This document shows positions 1 to 8,550 of a stretch of 64,000 nt of DNA, piece by piece. The stretch comes from Ruminiclostridium sp. GTDB taxonomy: Bacteria > Bacillota > Clostridia > Oscillospirales > Ruminococcaceae. Each line of letters opens with the position of its first letter. The stretch's first letter is position 1. The notes beneath the pieces were generated by a model that saw nothing but the letters and a program-made list of their open reading frames with translations, searched no databases and had not been told where the DNA came from. Both the position numbers and the translations under genes were made by a program. The DNA lies in NCBI GenBank assembly GCA_017942025.1, contig JAGAVH010000016.1, positions 62,001 through 126,000 of the forward strand. The letters are read 5' to 3'.

Positions 1-1131
1 GATGGTGAAATATACTACGTTACCCTTATAATGCCTGAAATGTCAAAAGAAGAGCTGGATTTATATTTTGACAATAAAAATGGATTTGCAAGAAATTATC
101 AACCTGATACATACGATACAGAGGAATACTGGTACGAGATATACAGAGAGGATGTTTCTAAAGCAAATGCTGTACTGGAACTAAAAAAACTTCTAAACGC
201 CGATGAAATAATCTGCTTTGGTGATAACGTAAACGACATTTCAATGTTTGACATAGCTGACAGATGTTATGCCGTAAGTAACGCAGTAGATGAGCTTAAA
301 GCAAAAGCTACAGGAGTAATAAGGAGTAATAACCAAAGCGGTGTCCCCTTATTTGTAGCGGAAGAAAATGCTGTATTGTGGCGATATGACAAAAAGCCCC
401 TGTATGATACTCCAGATGATGAATTATTTGCAGATTGTATAGCAAAATCCGAAACAGAGCTTTCACCCGACGGTATAGGTACACTTAACGAAAAACAGAT
501 ACATTCTGTGCTTAAAAGCTACTTTGCCTCTTCCCTTTTTGATAAAGAAATTAAAATTGGTAATTACTATGCCGATCTGGTAACGGAAACAGGCATTGTT
601 GAAATACAGACGCAAAATTTTAAAAAGCTGATTCCAAAGCTTGGCGTATTCCTGCAAGCTTCCCACGTTACTGTAGTCTATCCTTTTCATAAAAGAACAA
701 GACTTAATTATTTTGATAAAAAAACAGGTGAGCTTATTAAATCGGGTAATTTTGTTACCCATAAAGATATGACCGATTTTTTTATAGAGCTTTACCGCAT
801 AAAGCAATATCTTAACAATAAAAATCTGACTATATGTATTGCAAAGCTGGAGGTAGAAAATTTCCGCTATACCGCAAAGGATATGAAAAGAAGGAAAACA
901 GACCTTAAAAAGACAGTTCCCACAAAACTGGCTGAGCTTATTTACCTTGAAGAGCCTGAAAGCTATCGTATCTTTTTACCCGAGGGCTTACCTGAAATAT
1001 TTACGAAAAAGCAATTTCAGAAGCTCTGCCGTATAAGTGAAAGCTCTATCCTTATAGAAATACTGAAATATATGGGGATAATAGATTTTTACGGCAAGCG
1101 TGGAAATGAGTATATTTACTGTATAAAATAA
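1..1131 (+). CDS. HAD (Cof-type) hydrolase fused to a nuclease-like domain, 5' end missing
   Basis: The reading frame is open from base 1, so the gene begins before the window; the ATG at 31 is internal. The first ~110 visible residues are the end of a Cof/HAD phosphatase: GDNVNDISMF carries the metal-binding acidic residues of HAD motif IV, and a typical tail follows. In the same frame comes a ~220-residue second domain with a D..(x8)..EIQ pattern (ADLVTETGIVEIQ, around residues 181-193 counted from base 31) that resembles a PD-(D/E)XK nuclease core, then a probable winged helix at the C-terminus. A similar domain occurs in Clostridia as a stand-alone hypothetical protein. Phosphatase activity is family knowledge; the nuclease reading is inference. 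A strong terminator follows. Confidence 0.75.
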   Translation, partial: DGEIYYVTLIMPEMSKEELDLYFDNKNGFARNYQPDTYDTEEYWYEIYREDVSKANAVLELKKLLNADEIICFGDNVNDISMFDIADRCYAVSNAVDELKAKATGVIRSNNQSGVPLFVAEENAVLWRYDKKPLYDTPDDELFADCIAKSETELSPDGIGTLNEKQIHSVLKSYFASSLFDKEIKIGNYYADLVTETGIVEIQTQNFKKLIPKLGVFLQASHVTVVYPFHKRTRLNYFDKKTGELIKSGNFVTHKDMTDFFIELYRIKQYLNNKNLTICIAKLEVENFRYTAKDMKRRKTDLKKTVPTKLAELIYLEEPESYRIFLPEGLPEIFTKKQFQKLCRISESSILIEILKYMGIIDFYGKRGNEYIYCIK

Positions 1132-1139
1132 AGAAAATC

Positions 1140-1171
1140 AGCCGCCAAATTGAAATAGGCGGCTTTTTTTC
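1140..1171 (+). terminator. Intrinsic terminator after the HAD fusion gene
   Basis: GCCGCC (1141-1146) pairs with GGCGGC (1158-1163), followed by a run of seven T. It separates the HAD fusion gene from the sigma-factor operon. Confidence 0.85.
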
Positions 1172-1246
1172 AAAAAATTATTAAAAGAATGGGACAAAAA
1201 GGTAAAGAACTTTGTATTGTATTCAGATAGATAAGGAGGAATAATT

Positions 1247-1729
1247 ATGGTACCATTTTCTTCTTCAGATAATTTCGAGGAAATTTACGAAAGAAATGTA
1301 GAAACGATCTATCGTATCTGCTATATTTATCTGAAAAACGTTCAGGACACGCAGGATGCGGTTCAGGATACATTTTTAAAGCTGATTGAAAAAAACGTCA
1401 CGTTTTCTTCAGAAGAACACGAAAAATACTGGCTTATAAAGGTCAGCGTCAACATCTGCAAAAATATGCTTTCCCATTGGAGCAGAAAAAACGTTGAAAT
1501 TGAAAAAGCCAACGTACCTTCTATAAGTAAGGAAACAGATGACATCATCGAAGAAATCTCAAAATTACCCGAAAAGCTTAAAATCGTTGTTTATCTTCAT
1601 TATTACGACGGATATACAAGCGAAGAAATCGGAAAAATGCTACATATCACAGCTTCAGCGGTAAGAAACAGATTACAGCGAGCCAAAGCTATGCTGAAAA
1701 ACATCATTGATGAAGAAAGGAAGGGTTAA
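1247..1729 (+). CDS. ECF-type RNA polymerase sigma factor
   Basis: 160 residues, the usual size of an ECF sigma factor. Residues ~9-75 match sigma region 2 (acidic AVQDTFLKLIE helix) and ~105-155 match region 4, with a helix-turn-helix TSEEIGKMLHITASAVRNRL that reads the -35 element. The start is fixed by AAGGAGGA at 1233-1240, six bases before ATG. The next gene starts one base after this stop and encodes a membrane protein with a cytoplasmic N-terminus, the classic sigma/anti-sigma arrangement. It should direct transcription of envelope or stress genes, and ECF operons are commonly autoregulated, but I cannot identify its target promoters. Confidence 0.9.
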   Translation: MVPFSSSDNFEEIYERNVETIYRICYIYLKNVQDTQDAVQDTFLKLIEKNVTFSSEEHEKYWLIKVSVNICKNMLSHWSRKNVEIEKANVPSISKETDDIIEEISKLPEKLKIVVYLHYYDGYTSEEIGKMLHITASAVRNRLQRAKAMLKNIIDEERKG

Positions 1730-1730
1730 T

Positions 1731-3473
1731 ATGTCGATCAAAAAAGCATTTGATGAAATTACACCTACAAGCATTCAGAAAACTGAAATGCTAAGCAAAG
1801 TCAAAGCTGGGACAGATACCGCATTGATAAAGCAACGTCGTAACATATTCATAAATCGTTTATGTATCGTCGGTGCCGCTTGTTTATCTGTTTTTGTTTG
1901 TGTTGTTGCGCTTTCTGTTTTCATAAACAGCACAGGTAAACCGATATCTATCAGCGGAGATAGAAATTCTATGATAGGTCTTAACAGCAATATAAATGAT
2001 TCAGGCTCATACGCTGATCCTGCATTCCCTTCAGATAAATCAAGCAAAGCAGAGGAAACTTCATCGAGTATTCACGAAATTGATTCATCTATCGAATCGG
2101 TTTCATCATCAGCTCCCGAAACTACAACTACAGAAAATTCAGAAACCAAGCCACCTGAAACAATTGTTACAGACCCTCCTGCTCCTGTAATAGAATATGC
2201 AGAAAATATAACGCTCAAATTTATCGGAGATGCCTCATTCACACAAAGAGGAATACTTTATCTTATTGCTGTAGATGAAAATTTTCCTGATAATGATGAG
2301 ATTCTGGATATGACAGGCAAAATACCCGCCGAAGAATTTTATATAAATACCGAGCAGGACGGAACAAAGCTTCTTGAAAGTCTTCAGTGTGGGGTTTATG
2401 TAGTAACAGGACCTTTATTCAGTCCCACAAGCGCATCAGGATATACTACTGTAAAAATCGAAGCAGATATGAGCGGTACTACTGTAGAAATCGATCTTAA
2501 TACACCCAACGTTCCCCTTAACAAGGTCAACGACGGACAGAACAGCAACGCTACACTCAGAGATCTCACAGATGCCGAAGAACAAGCCATTAACAAAATA
2601 TTGGGAGAAGAAATAACGTATAATGGCAAAAAATACATTCCCGTTGATACAGTATATGGTGCATCTGATTATGAAACATTGGAAGTAGCCAGAGAATATC
2701 TCAGCGGCTACACATTTAACGATGAATTAGTGCCTAACTTCAGAATAATAACAGAAACACTTCTTAATCAAGAGCAAAGAGAAGGACTCGATGTAAAGCT
2801 TTATTCAATCAAGAAATCCACTGAAAGTTGGTATGGCGAAGAGCTGTATTATATGCTTATTAACGATAAATTATATGACAGCGAAGAGTTCAGTAAAATT
2901 GCTTTATTAAGAAAAGTTGATATTCCGAATATTAACAACAATACCAATGATTCGTTCTTCTATAAAATATATATCGATGCAGAAATTATCGGCGATTGTA
3001 CGGAAATATACACAGGAGATGTGATGCGTTCATCGTTCACAGCAGCATACTATGATATTGAAACGGCATCAGCGTTGCTTAAAACCGAAAACGGAGAAAT
3101 GATAACCAATAAAAAGGTGATTTTCCGTTACGTTAATGGTATAGAATATTACAATTACGTTGTAAATAACGAAAAGCCCCATCTGAAAGGATTTAATCAT
3201 TGCCTTGCTATGGATGTAGATAGTAGTGGCAATATGACAATGGCAGAGTATTATCATTATGCAATGAGCGGTTTTTATCTCGGTGTGCTTACACGGGAGG
3301 ATGCTATAAAAATGGGTGGCTATCCAATTTATCGTGTTGGCGAAAATAACTTTTTTGAATATATGCTGACAATACCATACGAGCAGTTTCCTGACTTATG
3401 TGATGATCTTTCAGAAACTGATAAATACGAACTTGCATATAATGGGGATTATGAATACCCAAATGCTGAATAA
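1731..3473 (+). CDS. Membrane-anchored putative anti-sigma factor with large extracytoplasmic domain
   Basis: 580 residues if started at ATG 1731, which has GAAAGGAAGGG just upstream; an in-frame ATG at 1707 lies inside the sigma gene and is less likely. About 42 cytoplasmic residues precede one membrane helix (residues ~43-66), then a Ser/Thr/Pro/Glu linker to ~150, then a long extracytoplasmic region of unknown fold. Order and spacing next to the ECF sigma gene suggest it holds the sigma factor at the membrane and senses an outside signal. I see no recognisable zinc anti-sigma motif (HxxxCxxC), so the role rests on context. Confidence 0.6.
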   Translation: MSIKKAFDEITPTSIQKTEMLSKVKAGTDTALIKQRRNIFINRLCIVGAACLSVFVCVVALSVFINSTGKPISISGDRNSMIGLNSNINDSGSYADPAFPSDKSSKAEETSSSIHEIDSSIESVSSSAPETTTTENSETKPPETIVTDPPAPVIEYAENITLKFIGDASFTQRGILYLIAVDENFPDNDEILDMTGKIPAEEFYINTEQDGTKLLESLQCGVYVVTGPLFSPTSASGYTTVKIEADMSGTTVEIDLNTPNVPLNKVNDGQNSNATLRDLTDAEEQAINKILGEEITYNGKKYIPVDTVYGASDYETLEVAREYLSGYTFNDELVPNFRIITETLLNQEQREGLDVKLYSIKKSTESWYGEELYYMLINDKLYDSEEFSKIALLRKVDIPNINNNTNDSFFYKIYIDAEIIGDCTEIYTGDVMRSSFTAAYYDIETASALLKTENGEMITNKKVIFRYVNGIEYYNYVVNNEKPHLKGFNHCLAMDVDSSGNMTMAEYYHYAMSGFYLGVLTREDAIKMGGYPIYRVGENNFFEYMLTIPYEQFPDLCDDLSETDKYELAYNGDYEYPNAE

Positions 3474-3484
3474 ATTATAAAAAT

Positions 3485-3518
3485 AAGGCAGACCTACCAT
3501 TTCGGTAAGTCTGCCTTT
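3485..3518. terminator. Bidirectional terminator between convergent genes
   Basis: AAGGCAGACCTACC and GGTAAGTCTGCCTT form a long stem with a TTTC-like loop. Flanking T and A runs let it end both the sigma operon (plus) and the exporter operon (minus). Confidence 0.8.
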
Positions 3519-3526
3519 AAAAATAT

Positions 3527-4066
3527 TTAGTTGATTTTATTGCAAAATTCTATAATTTCTTTTTCTTTCTGCTGTGCGTCTTGCTTGTTTTCTATCGAAC
3601 ATAAACCTAAACTTCCGCAACATTCTATTTCCAGATGTCCATAGAAATGTTCTATACTAGAAATAACTCTTTCACATTCCTTCATGTTTGGTCCTGTTCT
3701 GATAGCTATAGAATAACCCTTTTTTCCATTACTGATTGTAGCGTAAGGTTCGTGGGTGTTGCACCAAGGAGTACATCTATCGATAAAAACTTTAAACTGT
3801 CCGGGTATATCTGCCCAATAAGATGGTGCTACTGAAATAATAACATCCGCCCATTCATAAAGAGCTATTATCTTGTTTACTTCATCATTTATAATGCATT
3901 TTGCGGTTTTGTGACAGCTTCTGCATCCTTTACAATAGGATATGTTAAAATCATCAATACAAACGGTTTTTACATTATCAGATTTAAAATATTCGGATAC
4001 GATTTTGGTTATTTCTGCAGTCGCACCATTTCTGACAGGACTACAATTCATTACAAGTATTTTCAT
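3527..4066 (-). CDS. Flavodoxin-like NADPH-dependent FMN reductase family protein
   Basis: 179 residues. The N-terminus MKILVMNCSPVRNGAT is the FMN phosphate-binding loop of the flavodoxin-like reductase family. GCRSCHKTAKC (CxxCxxxxxC) follows near residue 50, as in iron-sulfur flavoproteins and related reductases. SVAPSYWADIPGQFKVFIDR matches the second FMN-contact region. It probably reduces quinones, nitro compounds or flavins in the cytoplasm. It is last in the minus-strand exporter operon, and its ATG overlaps the stop of the GNAT gene by four bases, so the two are translationally coupled. Confidence 0.8.
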   Translation of the reverse strand: MKILVMNCSPVRNGATAEITKIVSEYFKSDNVKTVCIDDFNISYCKGCRSCHKTAKCIINDEVNKIIALYEWADVIISVAPSYWADIPGQFKVFIDRCTPWCNTHEPYATISNGKKGYSIAIRTGPNMKECERVISSIEHFYGHLEIECCGSLGLCSIENKQDAQQKEKEIIEFCNKIN

Positions 4067-4521
4067 TTAACACACTCCTTCACCATCACGTCATAACAAA
4101 GATAATCACCATTATCGGTAAGAATCTTGTTATAGCTTATTTCCTTATACCCTCTTTTAAGATAAATGCTTTTTGCAGGTAACGAAGCATCTATAACGAT
4201 TTCGCTGTACTCTTCCCTTATCTTATTTTCTGCAAAATCCAGCAGTTCCCTGCCATAGCCCTTTTTCTGATGCTGTGGCGATACGAATAACCGCAATATT
4301 TCGTTATCTCTTATAGTTACAGTTCCTACTATCTCATCATCTGTAACGCAAAGAAAAACTATTTTATTCTCTATATCCTTTTCTATTCTTTCCCTGCTGT
4401 GATGCTTTTTGAAGAAATCCACCGCACCTGCAGGATAATAGCTGGGATAAACCGCATCAATAGTTTGCTGGGTTATATCAAAAACTATATCTGCATCCTT
4501 TAACGTAGCGAGCTTTATCAA
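4063..4521 (-). CDS. GNAT family N-acetyltransferase
   Basis: 152 residues with the GNAT acetyl-CoA binding motif A, QHQKKGYGREL (Q/RxxGxG/A), and the preceding beta-strand VTIRDNEILRLFVSPQ. Its substrate cannot be read from sequence. It follows the response-regulator gene by four bases and overlaps the flavodoxin gene, so it is co-transcribed with the exporter. One possibility is that it modifies the compound the exporter handles; this is inference only. Confidence 0.82.
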   Translation of the reverse strand: MIKLATLKDADIVFDITQQTIDAVYPSYYPAGAVDFFKKHHSRERIEKDIENKIVFLCVTDDEIVGTVTIRDNEILRLFVSPQHQKKGYGRELLDFAENKIREEYSEIVIDASLPAKSIYLKRGYKEISYNKILTDNGDYLCYDVMVKECVK

Positions 4522-4525
4522 AATA

Positions 4526-5143
4526 TCACCCCTTCAGATATTTAACCGCAATCTGTGTTCTGTGTTCAAGTCCTGTTTTTTCCAGTATAACGCTTATATA
4601 ATTTCTTACAGTACCGTTGGATAAAAACAGCTTATCGGCAATCTCCTGATTGGAAAGTCCTTCGGCAATCAGCTTTACCACGTCAAGCTCCCTTTCGGAT
4701 AAAAGTTCAAAAATGGCGCTGCTTCCTGAATTCTTTACCGCTGATTCTCTGATATACTGCAGTATATCCTCCTGAAATACGGTTCCTCCCGTATATACAG
4801 TTCTTATAGCATTGAAAATACCGTCTGTAGGGGTATTCTTTAGTATGTAACCGCTGACGCCTGCTTTAAGTGCTCTGTATATAAGCTCCTGTTCATCAAA
4901 GGTGGTTAATAAAAGAGGTTTGCAGAGATTTTCTTTAAGCATTATTTCTGCGGCTTCGATTCCGTCCATTTCAGGCATTCGGATATCAAGAAGTGCAATA
5001 TCTATTTCGTTTTCTCTGCAGAGCTTTACAGCTTCTTTTCCGTTACTGCCTATACCGACTATCTCAAAATCAGGCTGTGAGGAAATTATCAGCTTCAGCC
5101 CCTCTCTTATAAGTGCATCATCATCACAAAGTATCAGTTTCAT
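4526..5143 (-). CDS. NarL/FixJ-type response regulator
   Basis: 205 residues. The receiver domain has acidic pocket residues DDD at 7-9, phospho-acceptor Asp53 in LLDIRMPEMDG, and a conserved Lys in GYILKN. A LuxR-type helix-turn-helix occupies the C-terminal third (LSERELDVVKLIAEGLSNQEIADKL). It lies 17 bases after the sensor kinase gene and is the obvious partner. The pairing with an ABC-2 exporter matches LnrJK-type control of drug exporters in Bacillus, so it probably activates this operon. Confidence 0.92.
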   Translation of the reverse strand: MKLILCDDDALIREGLKLIISSQPDFEIVGIGSNGKEAVKLCRENEIDIALLDIRMPEMDGIEAAEIMLKENLCKPLLLTTFDEQELIYRALKAGVSGYILKNTPTDGIFNAIRTVYTGGTVFQEDILQYIRESAVKNSGSSAIFELLSERELDVVKLIAEGLSNQEIADKLFLSNGTVRNYISVILEKTGLEHRTQIAVKYLKG

Positions 5144-5160
5144 AATAAAAAAACTCTCCC

Positions 5161-6276
5161 TTAAATTTTAAAAAGATTAACCGTGTGGAATCCGTCATCT
5201 CTTTGTAAAAACAGACATTTTCCGTTTGCCTGCTCCGTTCTTTCTTCTATTGCGGTAAGTCCCATCCCCTTGACAAACTTACCTGTATTTTTGCCGTTAT
5301 CGTAAAATTCAGCTCTCACCAGCTTGTTCATAACCGCTATTTTTAGTGAAAAAATATTGCTATCCGAGTGCTTCAGGGTATTTGTTATACATTCAGTAAG
5401 GTTATCCTTTATGCATTTCCATACGGTAAAGGGTATAGAATCGGTATCGCCCTCTATATAAATATTGGTTTCAAAATTATATTCAGCCTTGGTTTTGTCA
5501 AGTATTTCCCTTATTTCAGCTATACCCACAGATTTCACGTCAGGTCTTTCCTGGCGTAGTGATGTTCTGATAGAGTCAACACCGCTACGTAGATTTTCAG
5601 TAGCTGTTTCTATACATTTTTCCGCTTGCTCGGGATTTGTCTTTATATTGAGTCTGGCGGCTTCAAGAAGAAGTATACTGCCCGAAATCCCGTGACCTAA
5701 CTGATCGTGTATTCTGACGGAAAAACGGCTTCTTTCCTCAAGGGCGGCAGTATCCTTTACCGTCTTGGTATAGGCTACAAGGTTATTTATCTTTTCCTTT
5801 TGTGCGGCTATTTCTTTTCTGCTTTCACGAAGAGCATCCCTGGTATTTTCAAGAATTGTAAATACCACTCTTGAAAAGATAAGAAATCCGCATAAGATAA
5901 CCGATATAATAATATCAATAGGCTTCGGTGACAGGATAAATAAAAGTATAGCAACAATAACACCCGATAAATGATAGAAATACTTCCCTTCTGTGATAAG
6001 CTCAATTATTTCTATTACAGTAAAAAGCATAACGTATATGTAGCTGTTGATACCTGTTATGAATATAAAAAGAAGTGATAATGCATTCAGAACAAGTGTC
6101 AGCTTCTTGTACGGTTTCTTTCTCGACATAAGCAGATAGTCGGTCAGAAAAAAGCAGGAAAAGGCGAGCACGGGTATAACCGTATCGCCTGACATCATTT
6201 TATCCGATATTGTAACAAGTGTTGCCGCAACAAGTGATATTACCTTTGCAAGCAGGTAAAATAACGGTAAAGACAT
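5161..6276 (-). CDS. HisKA_3-type sensor histidine kinase
   Basis: 371 residues. About five or six membrane helices occupy residues ~1-145, followed by a helical segment and the HisKA_3 dimerisation box ERSRFSVRIHDQLGHGISG with the phospho-accepting His. A degenerate ATPase region follows (TECITNTLKHS as N-box, GKFVKGMGLTAIEER as G-box). No sizeable extracellular sensor domain is visible, which suits intramembrane sensing or sensing through the transporter. It sits between the second permease and the response regulator in a tight operon. Confidence 0.9.
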   Translation of the reverse strand: MSLPLFYLLAKVISLVAATLVTISDKMMSGDTVIPVLAFSCFFLTDYLLMSRKKPYKKLTLVLNALSLLFIFITGINSYIYVMLFTVIEIIELITEGKYFYHLSGVIVAILLFILSPKPIDIIISVILCGFLIFSRVVFTILENTRDALRESRKEIAAQKEKINNLVAYTKTVKDTAALEERSRFSVRIHDQLGHGISGSILLLEAARLNIKTNPEQAEKCIETATENLRSGVDSIRTSLRQERPDVKSVGIAEIREILDKTKAEYNFETNIYIEGDTDSIPFTVWKCIKDNLTECITNTLKHSDSNIFSLKIAVMNKLVRAEFYDNGKNTGKFVKGMGLTAIEERTEQANGKCLFLQRDDGFHTVNLFKI

Positions 6277-6288
6277 CGTTTCTCCTTT

Positions 6289-7413
6289 TTACTTTGCTCT
6301 CTTTGAGAATATAACCGCAGAAGCGAGGAATAAAAGCACTGTATATAGAGCAAGTACTGTTATGTTTATAAGAGGATTTGCCGTGCTTCCGCCAACTAAA
6401 TCCGTAAACCAGAACTGAGGCGTCAGCATTGAGAGGTACTTGAGAGGACCGGCACTTTCCGTAATCGGGAAGAATGCACCGCCAAGTATCGATCCAAGAC
6501 CTGCTATACAACCTGAAAGCATAAATATTGTTGACTTTTCGTTTACAAGTAATGCTATAAAGATTGCAAGCGCTGTGGAAATAAGCGCAAAGAGTATATT
6601 TGCAACAAGAACGTAAGGAATATTGAAGGTTATTTCTGCGCCTGAAATGATAAGGAATAACAATACCGGCAACATTACAAGAAGAGATGAGATAGAAGAT
6701 GCCATTGATGTTCCTATAATGTACTGCATACCCGTTACAGAGGAGGCTCTCATTCTGTTATAGGTACCGTAGGTCTTGTCGTCCATTACTGCAAGCGTTA
6801 CAAAGATGCCCACACCATAAACAAGCATTGTAAGAAAGCCTGATGAGAAGTAGTAGCCCGCCTGCACGTAAACCGCTTCCCTTGAAGAAACAACCGCACT
6901 TTCTGTTGTAAGCGCCGCACCATCCTCAGTGGATAATATCTTTAAAAGTGCATCCTTATCACCTTTTGCGGCTACAGAAGCTGTTTCGGCACTACGCATA
7001 AAGCCATCGATATAAACGCTTACATAAGCGGCATTTTCATAGTCGTCAAGAGTTGTACTGGTAATCTTTTTGATGTTACCGTCAAGTATGCTTTGCTGAA
7101 AGCCTTCAGGTATCTCTATTATAGCAGAAATATCAGTATTTATCAACATATCGTTATATTTTTCTATTGTTGCTTCTTCTGCGATATTCATATTTACTTT
7201 TTCATTGAAGTAATTCTTTATGCATTCCGAAAGCTCTGATTTGTCACTGTCGATTACAGCAATATCAATCTTTTCGTCTGCCATAAAAGCATCTGCAGTT
7301 CCTCTTCCTGGAAAATATAAAGCTACTCCTGCAATACCGCATATAAGAGCTAATATTATAGCTATTTTAAGCCTGCGGAGCGTTCCGCAGAAGATTTTAA
7401 CTATATTGTTCAT
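6289..7413 (-). CDS. ABC-2 type exporter permease (second)
   Basis: 374 residues. One N-terminal membrane helix, a ~140-residue extracytoplasmic domain, then five or six helices from ~185 to the end: the ABC-2 permease plan (LnrN/YhgE/CcmB-like). Twelve bases separate it from the kinase gene and sixteen from the first permease. With that permease and the ATPase it should form an exporter for an antibiotic or lipid-like molecule. Confidence 0.87.
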   Translation of the reverse strand: MNNIVKIFCGTLRRLKIAIILALICGIAGVALYFPGRGTADAFMADEKIDIAVIDSDKSELSECIKNYFNEKVNMNIAEEATIEKYNDMLINTDISAIIEIPEGFQQSILDGNIKKITSTTLDDYENAAYVSVYIDGFMRSAETASVAAKGDKDALLKILSTEDGAALTTESAVVSSREAVYVQAGYYFSSGFLTMLVYGVGIFVTLAVMDDKTYGTYNRMRASSVTGMQYIIGTSMASSISSLLVMLPVLLFLIISGAEITFNIPYVLVANILFALISTALAIFIALLVNEKSTIFMLSGCIAGLGSILGGAFFPITESAGPLKYLSMLTPQFWFTDLVGGSTANPLINITVLALYTVLLFLASAVIFSKRAK

Positions 7414-7429
7414 ATTTATTTCCTTTCAG

Positions 7430-8530
7430 TTAAACTGCTTTTTTCTTTGCGAACACAGCCGCACCGATTACAGTAAGTATTACGAATATTGCAAGGCTTA
7501 CAAGAGTAACAACTATCGCACCCGATCCGTCACCGAATAACGTGAGATCAAATGCCGCCTGCTGAATAAGATACGGAGGAAGACTTGTGCTGTAGCCTTC
7601 TATGAATATCTCCTTTGAGAATGTGCCTGAGAAGAAGAGCATCTGCCAGCATATAGGCATTAAGACTGACGCCGCAGGAATTTTCATAACAAGCCCTGCC
7701 ACAGTACCTAAAGCTGTAGCGGCAAGCGAAACGGACAATAGCATTACTACAAGAAGAATATTACCAAGTATATCAGAGCAATAATTCGCTCCAAAGAATA
7801 CTACTGCAAAAATCATCGTAGCGCCTACGGTAATTACCGACGTAGGTATAGAGCCTATCACCTTTCCGAAGAATACTGAAAGCTTTGGTGTTGTGGTTAA
7901 AAGAAGTCTTGAATAGGTATTCGCATTCTTTTCTTCCTTGAGCACTTCGCTCTGACCTGTGATACCGCTCATAAATATCATCATTACGATAACGGAAACT
8001 GCATAATAATCGATCATACTTCTTGTAACGCCAAGACCATTCTGCTCAACATAGGACGTTTCGGAGATATCCTTGCTGATAACCTCCTGCAAGGCTGAAG
8101 GATTCACCATTGCGATATTCTTGTAAGTATCAGCCATCGTATTATAGGAGCCGAGCATGGATTTAAGCGCTCTGTTGATTGTATCGTTATCACCGGTAAA
8201 CATTTTAATATCACTGCCGTGAAGCTCTATATAGGCGTTTATTTCGCCCTTGTCGGCAAGTGATAAGGCGTTTTCCTTATCTGACGTTTCTTCTGCCTTT
8301 ACCATATCAATTCCTGTGATAAAGCTTTCAAAGGCTTCAGCGTTGTACTCGTCAGTATCGGAAAGATTGTACTGTATTTTTATATCTCCGATACTGTGAT
8401 CTGATATGTCAAGGCTCTGAAGCATTGTTCCGAGAACATAAATCAGAAGACACGGGAAAAATACCGTCATAAAGACTGCAACAGGACTTCTGAAATAGCC
8501 TTTCATTTCTTTTATTGCTACTTTAAGCAT
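7430..8530 (-). CDS. ABC-2 type exporter permease (first)
   Basis: 366 residues with the same architecture as its downstream paralogue: one helix at ~17-37, an extracytoplasmic domain to ~170, then a cluster of helices including GSIPTSVITVGATMIFAVVFFGA and a C-terminal helix. Two different permeases with one ATPase is the LnrLMN (YfiLMN) arrangement of linearmycin and lipid-antibiotic resistance. It starts 20 bases after the ATPase stop. Confidence 0.87.
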   Translation of the reverse strand: MLKVAIKEMKGYFRSPVAVFMTVFFPCLLIYVLGTMLQSLDISDHSIGDIKIQYNLSDTDEYNAEAFESFITGIDMVKAEETSDKENALSLADKGEINAYIELHGSDIKMFTGDNDTINRALKSMLGSYNTMADTYKNIAMVNPSALQEVISKDISETSYVEQNGLGVTRSMIDYYAVSVIVMMIFMSGITGQSEVLKEEKNANTYSRLLLTTTPKLSVFFGKVIGSIPTSVITVGATMIFAVVFFGANYCSDILGNILLVVMLLSVSLAATALGTVAGLVMKIPAASVLMPICWQMLFFSGTFSKEIFIEGYSTSLPPYLIQQAAFDLTLFGDGSGAIVVTLVSLAIFVILTVIGAAVFAKKKAV

Positions 8531-8550
8531 AATTTTATCCTTTCAATTCT

